This document shows, in pieces, positions 50,307 to 59,536 of a DNA stretch of 64,000 nucleotides; within the stretch, counting starts at the first letter, position 1, and each line of letters starts with the position of its first letter. The position numbers were made by a program, and so were the translations under genes. This DNA is from Candidatus Melainabacteria bacterium (lineage in GTDB: Bacteria; Cyanobacteriota; Vampirovibrionia; 2-02-FULL-35-15): the NCBI GenBank assembly GCA_023250195.1, contig JAHFBF010000002.1:1-64000 (forward strand), given 5' to 3'. The notes under the pieces were generated by a model. It had not been told where the DNA came from and searched no databases. It saw only the letters and a list, made by a program, of their open reading frames with translations.

Positions 50307-50364
50307 ATTGACAATTGAAAATTAAGGAATTTCCCTTTAATTCTCCATTGTCAATTCTCAATTT
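50307..50364. repeat. AT-rich palindromic repeat between murD and the PP2C gene
   Basis: The arms attgacaattgaaaattaag (50307 on) and tccattgtcaattctcaatt (50344 on) pair imperfectly. A half copy lies at 42557-42573. Confidence 0.55.
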
Positions 50365-50369
50365 GTTTT

Positions 50370-52805
50370 CTACCACTTCAAAGTAAGTCCAATTTCATTA
50401 CCATCAGGGTTCCAGGTTACTTTATTAAATATTTCGAATAATAAAGGAAGTCCTCTTCCATCTTCCGAAGTTATAGCTATATCTTTTATGTTACTTTTGT
50501 TTTTAATGGCTTTTTGCCAGTTGAATCCAACTCCTGAATCAATTACTGAACAGGAGAATGAGCTTTCTTTCAGCCACCAATAAAGTTCTATATGCGGCTT
50601 TGTGTTTTCTGGAGTTTTTGTTAAACCATGCCTAAAGGCATTATATATAGCTTCAAGTAATCCAAGCTTAAGACTTGCTTCCATGCTTTTTGGCATACCA
50701 TTGTTAATTGCATCATCTATAACAATCTTTATTTTTTCATTGATGATGCTCTGATTGTTTTCAGGAAATTCTAGTTTTTTATTTTTTGACATTTCTACTG
50801 CGACTATTAGCCTGTCATCATCTGCCTGGGTACCTTTGCTTATAATGTTTAGTATTTTTATAAGTGCTTCCGGGATATCATCTAATTTGTGATTTTTCAA
50901 TTTAAATAATGCTTCTTTTAGCCATGCTTCTGGAATAAAAGAACCGTCAAGTTGTCTTTGCTCTGTCAACCCATCTGTAAAAATAATTGTTCTATCCCCT
51001 GGATTCAGATAAAACTCTTTTTTTGTAAAACCGCCTACAAAATCATTTGTTGACAAAAGTCCAAGCGGTACGCCAGGTTCATCATTGATTTTATTAATAA
51101 TATCTTGATCTCTTGGGATTAAATAAGGAGATGGATGTCCGGCATTTGAACATATTACTTTTCCTTTTATTATGTCAAATATACCGTACCATGCAGTTGC
51201 ATAAAAATCAGAATATTTGTTTTGTTCATATATTGAGTTACTTAGGGCGGTTAAAAATACTTCTGGATTCCAGGAAGTAGCTTGATTTTCCAAGAGTCCT
51301 TTAATCTCTCCAATAATATATCCTGTAAGTAGTGCTGCGGCAGGACCTTTGCCTGATACATCTCCAATTAATACTCCAATTACATGAGGTGCTAGTTCAC
51401 AAATCCAGTAAAAATCTCCTGATACATTATGGTGTGGATGGTAAGAGACAGCAATTGGCAAATTTTTCTTTATGTCTGTACCTGCACTTAATAAAACTGA
51501 TTGGAGCTGGGCAGCCTGTTTTAATTCTCTTGAAAGCTTTGTCTGGTATTCTGTAAGTTTTTCAACCATTTCACCCTGATTAATTGCTACACCGACCTGG
51601 CTTGCTACAGATTGAATAAATGAGATCTCTTCGTTGGTCCAGTTTCTTGGAACATTACATTGATGAAAACATAGCCAACCAAATAACTTTTGTTGAAATG
51701 TAATTGGAACTGCTAAAAATGCTCTTGCATCGGTTTTATATAGTTGTTCTATTTCTTTCTCGTTTAGTTTAACTAATCTTGGCTCTTTAGAAATATCTGT
51801 TATAGAAATATAATCTGCATTTTTTTCTCCTAGTTTATTTATTATTAATGGATTTTCTATACCAATACCCAGAGGTTTAGTGTTTGTCATTGAGTATTCG
51901 TTTGATATTTTTTCTCTTGAAGTTTTGTCGTCAATAATGTTTATAAAACATCTGCTTGTCTGTAGAGCCTGCCCAAGCTCGGCTACGGTTCTTTCTAGAA
52001 TTACATTAATATTTAACGTTCCGCGTATTCTTGAGGTTAACTTATTTAAAAGTTTTTCTCTTGCTGCCCACGATTTTGCTTTGTTAAAAAGCTTTGTTTT
52101 TTCAACTGCAGTAGCTATGGGTCCGGCTGCAGCTTGCAGTAATGAAAATTCATCCTCTGTCCATGTTCTTTGTTTTCTGCACTGATGAAGATAAACAACC
52201 CCGACAAGTTCGTCGTTATGTTGAAGAAGAGGGACCATTAAAATTGATCTTAAATCTTCACTTAAATGTCCTGCTGTCAATTCATGTGTAATAGTGTCGT
52301 TAATTATTAGTGGTTTTAAAGTTTTTGTTACTGTTGTGTATAAAACTGAAAGGCTTACATTTGAATACATTTCCTGAGGTCTCTTCCATTCTCCAATCGC
52401 AAATTCTTTGACCAGATCTTTGTTTGCTTTATAGTTTGGAATAATAATCCCACATCTGTTGACTTTGAAGTGGTGACCTAATTCGTCTACAGTGGACTGT
52501 AAAATATGTTCAAGATCAAAACTTGAATTTATTCTTTCAATAAGCTTCCAGAGGAGGCGTTCTTTTTCAGATTTTCCCAGTGTAGCTTTTCTTTCCTTTG
52601 CAAGTGCCTGTGTTATTTGCTGAAGATGTGTAGACATTTGCTTGCTTTCCTGTAAGCTTTTTGTCATCATTGATTCTTTTTTTTTAGCAGTTTTTCTTTC
52701 TTCTTCCAGCTGTTTTTGTAAATTTTTTACTTCAGCAAGACACGAGTCAACATCTCTTAAGTGATTGAACTCAAAAGGTATAGTTTTGCTTTCATTGGTT
52801 GACAT
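50370..52805 (-). CDS. GAF-GAF-PP2C(SpoIIE)-HATPase sensor protein
   Basis: This 811-aa signalling protein starts with a coiled-coil region (residues ~15-75, LQKQLEEERKTAKKKE). Two GAF domains follow (~90-245, ~255-415), each with an ILQSTVDELGHHFKVNRCG-like start and LHQC/FHQC near the end. The SpoIIE/PP2C phosphatase spans ~430-660 (HHNVSGDFYW, LIGDVSGKGPAAAL, NAGHPSPYL, FTDGLTEQ, metal Asp residues intact). The RsbW-like HATPase comes last (LEAIYNAFRHG, DSGVGF, GRGLPLL). It carries both phosphatase and kinase-like ATPase, so it could set the phosphorylation of the STAS protein encoded just upstream in the same operon. It has no membrane segment. Confidence 0.9.
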   Translation of the reverse strand: MSTNESKTIPFEFNHLRDVDSCLAEVKNLQKQLEEERKTAKKKESMMTKSLQESKQMSTHLQQITQALAKERKATLGKSEKERLLWKLIERINSSFDLEHILQSTVDELGHHFKVNRCGIIIPNYKANKDLVKEFAIGEWKRPQEMYSNVSLSVLYTTVTKTLKPLIINDTITHELTAGHLSEDLRSILMVPLLQHNDELVGVVYLHQCRKQRTWTEDEFSLLQAAAGPIATAVEKTKLFNKAKSWAAREKLLNKLTSRIRGTLNINVILERTVAELGQALQTSRCFINIIDDKTSREKISNEYSMTNTKPLGIGIENPLIINKLGEKNADYISITDISKEPRLVKLNEKEIEQLYKTDARAFLAVPITFQQKLFGWLCFHQCNVPRNWTNEEISFIQSVASQVGVAINQGEMVEKLTEYQTKLSRELKQAAQLQSVLLSAGTDIKKNLPIAVSYHPHHNVSGDFYWICELAPHVIGVLIGDVSGKGPAAALLTGYIIGEIKGLLENQATSWNPEVFLTALSNSIYEQNKYSDFYATAWYGIFDIIKGKVICSNAGHPSPYLIPRDQDIINKINDEPGVPLGLLSTNDFVGGFTKKEFYLNPGDRTIIFTDGLTEQRQLDGSFIPEAWLKEALFKLKNHKLDDIPEALIKILNIISKGTQADDDRLIVAVEMSKNKKLEFPENNQSIINEKIKIVIDDAINNGMPKSMEASLKLGLLEAIYNAFRHGLTKTPENTKPHIELYWWLKESSFSCSVIDSGVGFNWQKAIKNKSNIKDIAITSEDGRGLPLLFEIFNKVTWNPDGNEIGLTLKW

Positions 52806-52811
52806 CTTTTT

Positions 52812-52877
52812 TAAACTTAAAAGTTAAAACTGAAAAACTTAAAACCTTTAACTTTTGCCCTTTGACTTTTAACCTTT
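52812..52877. repeat. AT-rich repetitive spacer
   Basis: Iterated aaaagttaaaac / aaaacctttaacttttg / tttgacttttaacc words form an imperfect palindrome between the STAS and PP2C genes. Confidence 0.5.
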
Positions 52878-53195
52878 TTAGGCTGCTTCGTCTATGCCAG
52901 TAACTTTTGCTAACTGGTGTAATCTTGTCATATGAAGAAGTTTTTGTACTTCAGGCAATACGCGGATAAGTTCCAGTTCTGCTCCTACCATACGACATTC
53001 TTTCCAGAGTCTTACAATTGCACCTGTCCCAGCGCTATCAATAAATTCTAGATCTTCACAGTCAACTATTACCATGCTATGTTGACCAATCTTTGGTAAT
53101 ATCTCTTCTTTAAAGTGATCTGCTTCGCTGTATAGAAGTTGTCCCCCAACTTTTATAAACAAGCTATCTTCTTTATCTTCAATATTCAACTTCAT
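52878..53195 (-). CDS. STAS-domain anti-sigma factor antagonist
   Basis: This 105-aa SpoIIAA/RsbV-type protein has the phosphorylation site EFIDSAGTGAIVRLW with Ser54. In partner switching the dephosphorylated form sequesters an anti-sigma kinase, and a PP2C restores it. Here the PP2C/HATPase protein is the next gene, 72 bp downstream on the same strand. A strong site (aagaaaggat) precedes the ATG. It stands back to back with the ECF sigma factor gene, but a mechanistic link with that sigma is only inference. Confidence 0.9.
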   Translation of the reverse strand: MKLNIEDKEDSLFIKVGGQLLYSEADHFKEEILPKIGQHSMVIVDCEDLEFIDSAGTGAIVRLWKECRMVGAELELIRVLPEVQKLLHMTRLHQLAKVTGIDEAA

Positions 53196-53651
53196 GTCGT
53201 GATCCTTTCTTAACTCTTAGGTCAAAACAATTAATTACAGAGTTATAGCTTCTTAATTCCACGAAACTGATGATTAGGTAACACATCTTTTAGACTAGTT
53301 AGGGGATTGTTAACTGTTTATTACGATATATATCCTTTAAAGTTTAGGGTTTTGCATTTGTATTAAGGAACAAATATATAGTGGAGCTTAAATTTTATTA
53401 ACAAAAAAGAGTTTTTCTACCTTATATTAACCAGTCTTTAAACATTAAGCCGTCAGAGAAATCTGCATATTTCTGAATTTTTTATTGTATTGAATTGTGT
53501 TTTATTGGCCTGATCGGGCCGGATTTAGTGTCCTCGGCCGGAATCTTACAGTTTGTAAAACAACTTAAACTTTTTTTAATAAGTGGTTAAAATAATGTTA
53601 ATATTCTTCGATAAGGTTTTGGTGAAAAGTAAAAAGGTAAGCAGGGATAAT
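53196..53651. other. Divergent intergenic region between STAS and sigma genes
   Basis: This AT-rich gap has a short GC-rich patch (53515-53545) carrying the word ggccgga twice, 19 bp apart, around a cggccg core; it could bind a regulator. The sigma frame is open from 53583 but I prefer a later start. No RNA gene is seen. Confidence 0.4.
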
Positions 53652-54287
53652 ATGGGAAAAATAAACAGCCAATTTGATGATGAAGCATTAGTGATTGCAT
53701 GTCAGACGGGAGATAAAGTTGCAATGGAAAGTCTGGTGAAGAAACATCAAAGATCAGTAGCTTCTTTACTTTATCAATTAGCACCGGACTGGGGTGATAC
53801 TTCTGACTTAGCCCAGGAAGTTTTTATAAGAGTTTACAGAGGAATCCATTCTTTAAGAAATCCAAAAACATTCAGATCATGGTTGAACCAGATTGTTGTA
53901 AATCTTTTTTATGATGAGCTTAGGAGAAGACCGCGAAGATTACCCACGGTTTCAATTGATGCTCCAATTGAAAGTGATAATGGGGAATCTGATTTAGTAA
54001 GGGAAATCCCTGATCCTTCATTAAAACCTGATGAGGTGTCTCTTGTTCAAGAATTAGATCAGGTTATAAAAAAGGCTATGGCTCAGTTGCCGGAACAGTT
54101 CAGAACAGCTATCGTCCTGCGAGAATTGCAGGGTTTAAGCTATGAAGAAATAGCAGTGTCTATTGGTTGTGAACTGGGGACAGTAAAAAGCAGAATCGCA
54201 AGAGCCAGAGGCAGATTACAGGAAGTATTAAGCCCATATCTGGAAAGAGAAGAGAAAAAAGCTGTAAATGATTCAAATGGGAACTGA
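53652..54287 (+). CDS. ECF-family RNA polymerase sigma factor
   Basis: I choose the ATG at 53652 (MGKINSQFDDEALVIACQTG), 211 aa; upstream codons in the same frame (from 53583) lack similarity to the family. Region 2 (~15-85: ESLVKKHQRSVASLLYQL, DTSDLAQEVFIRVYRGIHSL, FRSWLNQIVVNLFYDELRRR) and region 4 (~140-195: AMAQLPEQFRTAIVLRELQG, LSYEEIAVSIGCELGTVKSR) are complete; region 3 is absent, as in ECF factors. The next gene encodes a zinc-type anti-sigma overlapping by 20 bp, so it is likely held inactive until a signal arrives. Confidence 0.92.
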   Translation: MGKINSQFDDEALVIACQTGDKVAMESLVKKHQRSVASLLYQLAPDWGDTSDLAQEVFIRVYRGIHSLRNPKTFRSWLNQIVVNLFYDELRRRPRRLPTVSIDAPIESDNGESDLVREIPDPSLKPDEVSLVQELDQVIKKAMAQLPEQFRTAIVLRELQGLSYEEIAVSIGCELGTVKSRIARARGRLQEVLSPYLEREEKKAVNDSNGN

Positions 54288-54627
54288 TGAAGAAAATAAA
54301 GATAAGCCGTATGACGAGATCAGTGAGTTGTTGAAAAAATATTACAAACCAAATAAAGAATTAGATCCTGAAAAATTTGCTAAAGAAGTCTTAAATAAAA
54401 TTGATTCATTATTTCATAAAGAAATATTCTCTGAAAATTATTTTAATGAAGATGGACAACCTGCTTCTGATGAAGAGCGTTATTGGTTAGGTTTAGAAAA
54501 ATATTTAAATAACAAACTTCCTGCACTGAAACATAAAACGATAACTGACCATTTGTTAAAGTGTAAAGATTGCAGGAAAAATTATACTCAACTGATGGAT
54601 AAAAAAAAAGTACTTAGCCTTGTATGA
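54268..54627 (+). CDS. Zinc-finger anti-sigma factor (ZAS type)
   Basis: This 119-aa protein has a C-terminal HALKHKTITDHLLKCKDC-like motif: His and C-x2-C in DHLLKCKDCRKNY, as in zf-HC2/ChrR/RsrA anti-sigma domains. There is no membrane helix, so it is cytoplasmic. The N-terminal 80 residues are acidic. It overlaps the sigma gene by 20 bp, which is the usual genetic sign of a sigma/anti-sigma pair. An alternative start is the ATG at 54277. It ends 5 bp from a convergent gene. Confidence 0.78.
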   Translation: MIQMGTDEENKDKPYDEISELLKKYYKPNKELDPEKFAKEVLNKIDSLFHKEIFSENYFNEDGQPASDEERYWLGLEKYLNNKLPALKHKTITDHLLKCKDCRKNYTQLMDKKKVLSLV

Positions 54628-54632
54628 TCTTA

Positions 54633-55592
54633 TTATTCTCCAGTATTTATTCTTTTAATATAAACTGTATTTAAGACTTCATCTCTTAGCACTACTTCGG
54701 TTTTGTTTATTTCAGTAAGCTTTAATCCTCTATAGCTATCTCCCTTTTTTAAGATTTCAATATAGTTAGTTGTTTTGTTCTTTATTATTGCTGTGCTTTC
54801 AGCACTATTTGGTCTGTTAACTATACCAGCCAATTCTATTTGGTCTATTATATTGGCTATATTTTCAGTTATCTCTTTTGGCTTTAATGCAGGTTTTTTA
54901 ACTTCTTCACTATCTTTTGACAACCAACTTTCATTTAGGTATATTTTTTGTCCAACATCATTTTTTGTGTCTCTTTCTACATTAGCTGATATAGGTTTTA
55001 ATTTACTTTTTTCTACTGGCACCACTTTTCTTAATGGAGAATTACGTTCTTTGTGAAACGTCTCTTGACTTTCTTTAGAATTATTTAATAATGCTTTTCT
55101 TGTTGCTAAAGCAACATCAGGTAAATTTAAATTAATCGTTTCTTTTTTGATGTTAGATTTGGGTTTTAGATTTTCATTTTTTAAGCTTGTTTCTGAATTA
55201 GAAAGTCCTTCTTTTGGCTCGATTGAATTTTTATCTGTAGTTGGTTTTATGGGTGCTAAAGTTGCCAATTTAGGTAATTCTTTTACTAGATTAGTCTGTA
55301 AATCGGTTCTTTCTTTTGATTTTTTTGAATCTTTTATTTTGTTGTCTTTTGTAGGTTTCTTATTTTCTGTTGTTGGCTTTGAAATATTTTGATTTTCATA
55401 TGGTTGAAATAGCTCTTCTGTTCTTTTGATTTGAACAGAAAGTCTATGTTTTCTATGATAAGAGTGTTTTATATTTTTTTTCGATATAACTTTTTTTGAA
55501 GAATTAGTAAACCAAAATGACCACAGAGTAATTAAAAATATGCAAAGCAGGGACTTTGAATAAAAAATAAATTTTTCTTTTGGAGATTCCAT
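54633..55592 (-). CDS. Membrane-anchored protein with PilP/GspC-like C-terminal domain
   Basis: This 319-aa protein has one N-terminal membrane helix (~13-29, LLCIFLITLWSFWFTN) and a long Lys/Ser/Thr/Pro linker (~35-225). The small C-terminal beta domain (~245-315: QIELAGIVNRPNSAESTAII, ILKKGDSYRGLKLTEI, VVLRDEVLNTVYI) has the GD...G..L..I...V.L pattern of PilP/GspC homology regions. That suggests an inner-membrane link protein of a type IV pilus or type II secretion machine, but no other pilus or secretion gene is near, so the role is an inference. Confidence 0.6.
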   Translation of the reverse strand: MESPKEKFIFYSKSLLCIFLITLWSFWFTNSSKKVISKKNIKHSYHRKHRLSVQIKRTEELFQPYENQNISKPTTENKKPTKDNKIKDSKKSKERTDLQTNLVKELPKLATLAPIKPTTDKNSIEPKEGLSNSETSLKNENLKPKSNIKKETINLNLPDVALATRKALLNNSKESQETFHKERNSPLRKVVPVEKSKLKPISANVERDTKNDVGQKIYLNESWLSKDSEEVKKPALKPKEITENIANIIDQIELAGIVNRPNSAESTAIIKNKTTNYIEILKKGDSYRGLKLTEINKTEVVLRDEVLNTVYIKRINTGE

Positions 55593-55800
55593 CTTATTTT
55601 TTCTACATTATTTTTTGCATATTATATCTATATATTTTAGTGTTTGGAATTTAGGCTGCTGATTTCAAATTGGAAAATATTTTTCTTCTAACAGCTGGTT
55701 TCTAGTCTCTATTCTCTAGAATTGCATGTTAACATTATTGTAACTACTCGGTATTTGATAATGGGTACAATAAAACAATTAACTAGAAAAGGTTTTGTCA

Positions 55801-56484
55801 ATGATTCAATTGATTAATGTGACGAAGATCTATAATGAGCTTAAAGCTCTTGATAATGTCAGTTTTGAACTTTCGCAGGGGGAAATGGTTTTTCTTGTTG
55901 GACCAAGTGGTGCAGGAAAGTCAACAATTATGAAATTGTTGTATAGAGAGGAAAAACCTGCTTCTGGACAAGTTTTTGTTTCAAATGTTGATGTCTCGAG
56001 ATTGCCAAATAACCAGACTCCACTTTTAAGACGAAGAATGGGAATAGTTTTTCAGGATTTTAAACTATTACCAAATAAAACTTCATATGAAAATGTAGCT
56101 TATCCGCTATATGCAATTGGTATGGATAAGAATGAAATAAAAAAAAGAGTACATGGAGCTCTTAAAGTTGTAAGTCTGACAAATAAAGCAAATGATTTTC
56201 CCAAAAGTCTTTCTGGTGGAGAACGGCAGAGAGTTGGAATTGCAAGAGCAATAGTTCAGGGACCGTCTTTATTAATAGCGGATGAACCCACTGGTAACTT
56301 AGATCCTTTAACTTCAATGGAAATTTTTCAGCTTCTGGAAAGGATTAATCAGAGAGGTACTACGGTAATTATTGCTACTCATAACCAGAATATGGTAGAT
56401 CAGATGAAAAAAAGAGTAATAAGTTTAAGTAATGGTAGGATAATCAGTGATGTAAAAGTTGGTACTTATACGGCGCAGATTTAA
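55801..56484 (+). CDS. ftsE: Cell division ATP-binding protein FtsE
   Basis: This 227-aa ABC ATPase works with FtsX in controlling peptidoglycan hydrolases during division. I choose the ATG at 55801 (MIQLINVTKIYNELKALD), two codons after the TTG that opens the frame. Walker A GPSGAGKSTIMKLL, Q loop FQDFKLLPN, signature LSGGERQRVGIARAI, Walker B LLIADEPTGNLD and the H loop THNQ are intact. It precedes ftsX by 71 bp. Confidence 0.94.
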   Translation: MIQLINVTKIYNELKALDNVSFELSQGEMVFLVGPSGAGKSTIMKLLYREEKPASGQVFVSNVDVSRLPNNQTPLLRRRMGIVFQDFKLLPNKTSYENVAYPLYAIGMDKNEIKKRVHGALKVVSLTNKANDFPKSLSGGERQRVGIARAIVQGPSLLIADEPTGNLDPLTSMEIFQLLERINQRGTTVIIATHNQNMVDQMKKRVISLSNGRIISDVKVGTYTAQI

Positions 56485-56555
56485 AGAAGTATATATTAAG
56501 TGTAGCTTTTGTGTCTGTTCTAACAGGGGTTTAAGGGGGTTTAGGTAGATAGATA

Positions 56556-57443
56556 ATGAATTTTTCAATAAGAAAATTGAGAATGACTTATAGAATGATG
56601 TCTGAAACTACTCAGGATATATGGCGTGGTGGTTGGTCTAACTGGGTTGTAATTAGTATATTAACCTCTGTCCTTATAATTTTTGGTTTTGTTTTGCAGG
56701 TATCTTTTGGGTTAAATGTAATTGGTCAAAAATTAACCGATCAAATGGAATTTTCTGTCTATTTGTCTGATGATGTTGATATAAAAGATCTTGCTTTTAA
56801 GATTGGGAAAATGCCTTATGTGAAAAGGATTGAAGTTATTGATAAAGATATTGCATGGTATGAGTTTAAAAAGAATTTTACTATAAGTGAAGATTTTCAG
56901 AACCCGCTTCCAAATACAATCCATGTCAGAGTTTCCAGATCTGATTATTTAAAAGCAACAATTGCAAAAGTAAGAAAAATGCCTGGCGTGATAGATATAA
57001 ATTATGCTCCTGGTGTTTTAGGTTTCATAAATAAATTTAGAAACTTCTTACAAGTTTTTGGTACTGGGATTGCTGTCCTTCTTGCCTTTGTAACCATGGT
57101 AATTACTGCAAACACAATTCATCTTGTGATTCATTCAAGACACAATGAAATTGAGGTCTTACGATTAATGGGTGTTGATGATTGGTATATTCGTGGTCCG
57201 TTAATTTTACAGGGTGTTTTCTATGCAATTTTGGCTGCAACTATTGCAATTGTTCCATTGTTTGCATTAAATACATTTTTTTGGGAAACTGCACAAAATT
57301 TCATTGGAAGTGTTTTACCAACGGGGTTGCCACAGTATTGTACGACTAATATTTTTAGGATTTATTATATTCTTTTGGTTGTAGGAATTATTGTAAGTGG
57401 GGCAGGGTGTATTTGGTCCACAAAAAAATATTTAAAAATCTAG
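56556..57443 (+). CDS. ftsX: Cell division protein FtsX
   Basis: This 295-aa ABC permease-like partner of FtsE has one N-terminal helix (~30-52, WVVISILTSVLIIFGFVL), an external domain (~60-160, EFSVYLSDDVDIKDL; MPGVIDINYAPGVL), then three more helices (~170-195, ~222-245, ~268-290). EIEVLRLMGVDDWYIRGPL is the conserved cytoplasmic loop. Such proteins transmit FtsE ATPase action to wall hydrolases. It is co-transcribed with ftsE and followed by ispE 14 bp later. Confidence 0.93.
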   Translation: MNFSIRKLRMTYRMMSETTQDIWRGGWSNWVVISILTSVLIIFGFVLQVSFGLNVIGQKLTDQMEFSVYLSDDVDIKDLAFKIGKMPYVKRIEVIDKDIAWYEFKKNFTISEDFQNPLPNTIHVRVSRSDYLKATIAKVRKMPGVIDINYAPGVLGFINKFRNFLQVFGTGIAVLLAFVTMVITANTIHLVIHSRHNEIEVLRLMGVDDWYIRGPLILQGVFYAILAATIAIVPLFALNTFFWETAQNFIGSVLPTGLPQYCTTNIFRIYYILLVVGIIVSGAGCIWSTKKYLKI

Positions 57444-57457
57444 TCCCTCCAACGATT

Positions 57458-58291
57458 ATGAATAATAAAATCGTTAAATTGAAATCCGCAAGTAAAATAA
57501 ATCTTGCTCTGTGGATAAAAGAAAAAAGACCAGATGGCTATCATGAAATAGAAACAATATTTTATGAAAATAAAAATTTATATGATGAAATGGAAATTGA
57601 ATTTATTGAAAGTAACGAGTTGTCTGTAAAGATCTCTTTTGTCCAGGATGACTTAAATAAGCTTATTCCCAGTGATAAAAATCTTGCTTATAAAGCAGCA
57701 TCGCTGTTTTGCGAAAAATCAGGTATAGTCGGGCATTGTAAAATAAAAATAAATAAAAATATTCCGCTTGAAGGAGGTTTAGGTGGTGGTAGCTCAAATG
57801 CCGCATGTGTTTTAAAAGGACTAAATCAAATTTTTAATTATCAATTGCATGACAGTGCATTGTTGATTCTTTCTGAAGAACTTGGGGCTGATGTGCCTTT
57901 CTTTATTTATGGTGGAGTCTGTCTTGGTAAAGGAAAAGGAGAATGCCTGACAAAGTTGGAGAATAAACTTGATCTGGAGATTAAAATAGAAAAATTGTCT
58001 GCAATTTCGGTGTCTACAAAATGGGCTTATGAACAAATAGATTCAAGAGAATTTTTTGCTGAACATAGTCTGCAGATCGAAAATTTAATTAGTGCAATGA
58101 AAACCGGAGATTATGATTTGTTCTTTCGAAATATCTTTAATGATTTTGGAATGGTTGTTTTTTCATACTATCCTCAATTAATTAATCTTAGAAAAAAGCT
58201 TTTAGACGAAGGATATCAGGGGTCTGGTTTATGTGGTTCTGGCTCTGCATTGTTTGGTGTAAGAAAAAAATATAGAGGTTTATTAATCTAA
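57458..58291 (+). CDS. ispE: 4-diphosphocytidyl-2-C-methyl-D-erythritol kinase
   Basis: This GHMP kinase of the MEP pathway phosphorylates CDP-ME. I choose the ATG at 57458 (MNNKIVKLKSASKINLALWI), 277 aa, since the earlier in-frame GTG at 57407 lies inside ftsX. Seen: KSASKINLALWI, RPDGYHEIETIF (substrate site), ATP loop PLEGGLGGGSSNAACVLKGL, GADVPFFIYGG and GSGLCGSGSALFGV. It ends the ftsE-ftsX-ispE run. Together with ispD it shows a working MEP route. Confidence 0.93.
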   Translation: MNNKIVKLKSASKINLALWIKEKRPDGYHEIETIFYENKNLYDEMEIEFIESNELSVKISFVQDDLNKLIPSDKNLAYKAASLFCEKSGIVGHCKIKINKNIPLEGGLGGGSSNAACVLKGLNQIFNYQLHDSALLILSEELGADVPFFIYGGVCLGKGKGECLTKLENKLDLEIKIEKLSAISVSTKWAYEQIDSREFFAEHSLQIENLISAMKTGDYDLFFRNIFNDFGMVVFSYYPQLINLRKKLLDEGYQGSGLCGSGSALFGVRKKYRGLLI

Positions 58292-58448
58292 CCTTAACTT
58301 TAGGCAGTGATAAACAGCACTTTGTGAATTATTTATAATGCGAAATAACTACTATATATAGAGGACTCTTAATTAGTTCTTAAATCTTCTTTGTCAAGAT
58401 GTTTATGTTGTTTGTTTATAGCTATATCGCTTTATTAGAAAGGAAGTT

Positions 58449-59534
58449 ATGCCACCAGATGATGTTAGTTTTGCTAGTAAGATTGTAGGCCCGTCTACTC
58501 ATCCTGTGTCTTTTCGTTTGAGAGCAGGAGGAGATGAAGAAAATAATTATTTATCAGGGAGTGATTCTTTTGGTGGTGTGGTTTCAGAACTTCGTAGCTC
58601 AGGGAAAGTAAATGCAGACGAGTTGTTATCACCAGTGTTGCAGGAAGCTTTAAATTACGTTCTTGGTTTAGAGAATTCAGGTGAGAATGGAGAAATTGTA
58701 GCTGCATTGCTCCGTGCTAATAATGAAGAACAACAACTAGAATATATCGGACAAATCTTTTCACAAGAAATAGCAGATTGGATTGGAGACATACAGGAGC
58801 CGGCAGAGCGAGAAGAAATGATAGTACTATTCATGCTCGCATCGCTATCTGATACTGGTGAAGAGAGTCAAGCAACTCAAGGGAGTCAAGCAACTCAAGG
58901 GAGTCGAGCAGCTCAAGGGAGTCAGGCTGAAGAAGCGTGTGAATGTTCAGAAGAGTTAGAAGAAGCTGGATTATGTGATGAGGTCTGCGGATTAGTGTTA
59001 GACGATTCGGAAAGAGCAGCACTAGAGGAGATAACTGCAGGAATGCCTACTAGAGAAGAGGTAGCGGCATTAGAGGCAAAGGCAATAGCAGACAGAGAAG
59101 AAGCGGGAAGGGCACAAGCAGCACAAGAGGCAGAAAGAAACCAATTGGAACGACGGGAGCTGGCAGCAGCAGAAATCACTGCGTTAGTTAATTCTACTCC
59201 ATCTGGTTTAGTGAGAAGACTGCTCAGTCTTCAAGCAAGCCTAACCTCTCCTGAAGCAATTCTTATATTCGAAGAAAAATTTGGAGTCTTACTGCAATTA
59301 GGACAATATATTGCGCGAGCACATGGTGAGTCAGAACCGGCATCAGCACATAGTGCTTCAGGTTTAGTACCTCCGCCGGCTCTGGACTTGACAGCTACAA
59401 TGGCTGTTATTCCAGATGCGTTAGAAACAGTTAGTGGAAGAATACAGGAAAGATTAAGTAATATAGCAGGGAATAGTAATTTAACTGCAAGTATCCCATT
59501 GGTTGGAGATGTAAGAAGGTTAGCTACTGGATAA
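58449..59534 (+). CDS. Hypothetical protein with CxC/Cys-rich centre (361 aa)
   Basis: I know no family for this protein. It has the good ribosome site aaaggaag before the ATG. The N-terminus is Ser/Gly-rich without a signal peptide. Residues ~55-135 are helical and acidic (VLQEALNYVLGLENSGENGE). Near 140-157 a tandem repeat GSQATQGSQATQGSRAAQ comes from 15-18 bp DNA repeats (58868-58925). Then ACECSEELEEAGLCDEVCG (four Cys) could bind a metal or form disulfides. A coiled coil (~200-245, EEAGRAQAAQEAERNQLERR) and an Ala/Ser-rich helical tail follow. It is monocistronic; the stop is 2 bp from the convergent acyltransferase. Confidence 0.6.
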   Translation: MPPDDVSFASKIVGPSTHPVSFRLRAGGDEENNYLSGSDSFGGVVSELRSSGKVNADELLSPVLQEALNYVLGLENSGENGEIVAALLRANNEEQQLEYIGQIFSQEIADWIGDIQEPAEREEMIVLFMLASLSDTGEESQATQGSQATQGSRAAQGSQAEEACECSEELEEAGLCDEVCGLVLDDSERAALEEITAGMPTREEVAALEAKAIADREEAGRAQAAQEAERNQLERRELAAAEITALVNSTPSGLVRRLLSLQASLTSPEAILIFEEKFGVLLQLGQYIARAHGESEPASAHSASGLVPPPALDLTATMAVIPDALETVSGRIQERLSNIAGNSNLTASIPLVGDVRRLATG

Positions 59535-59536
59535 TC

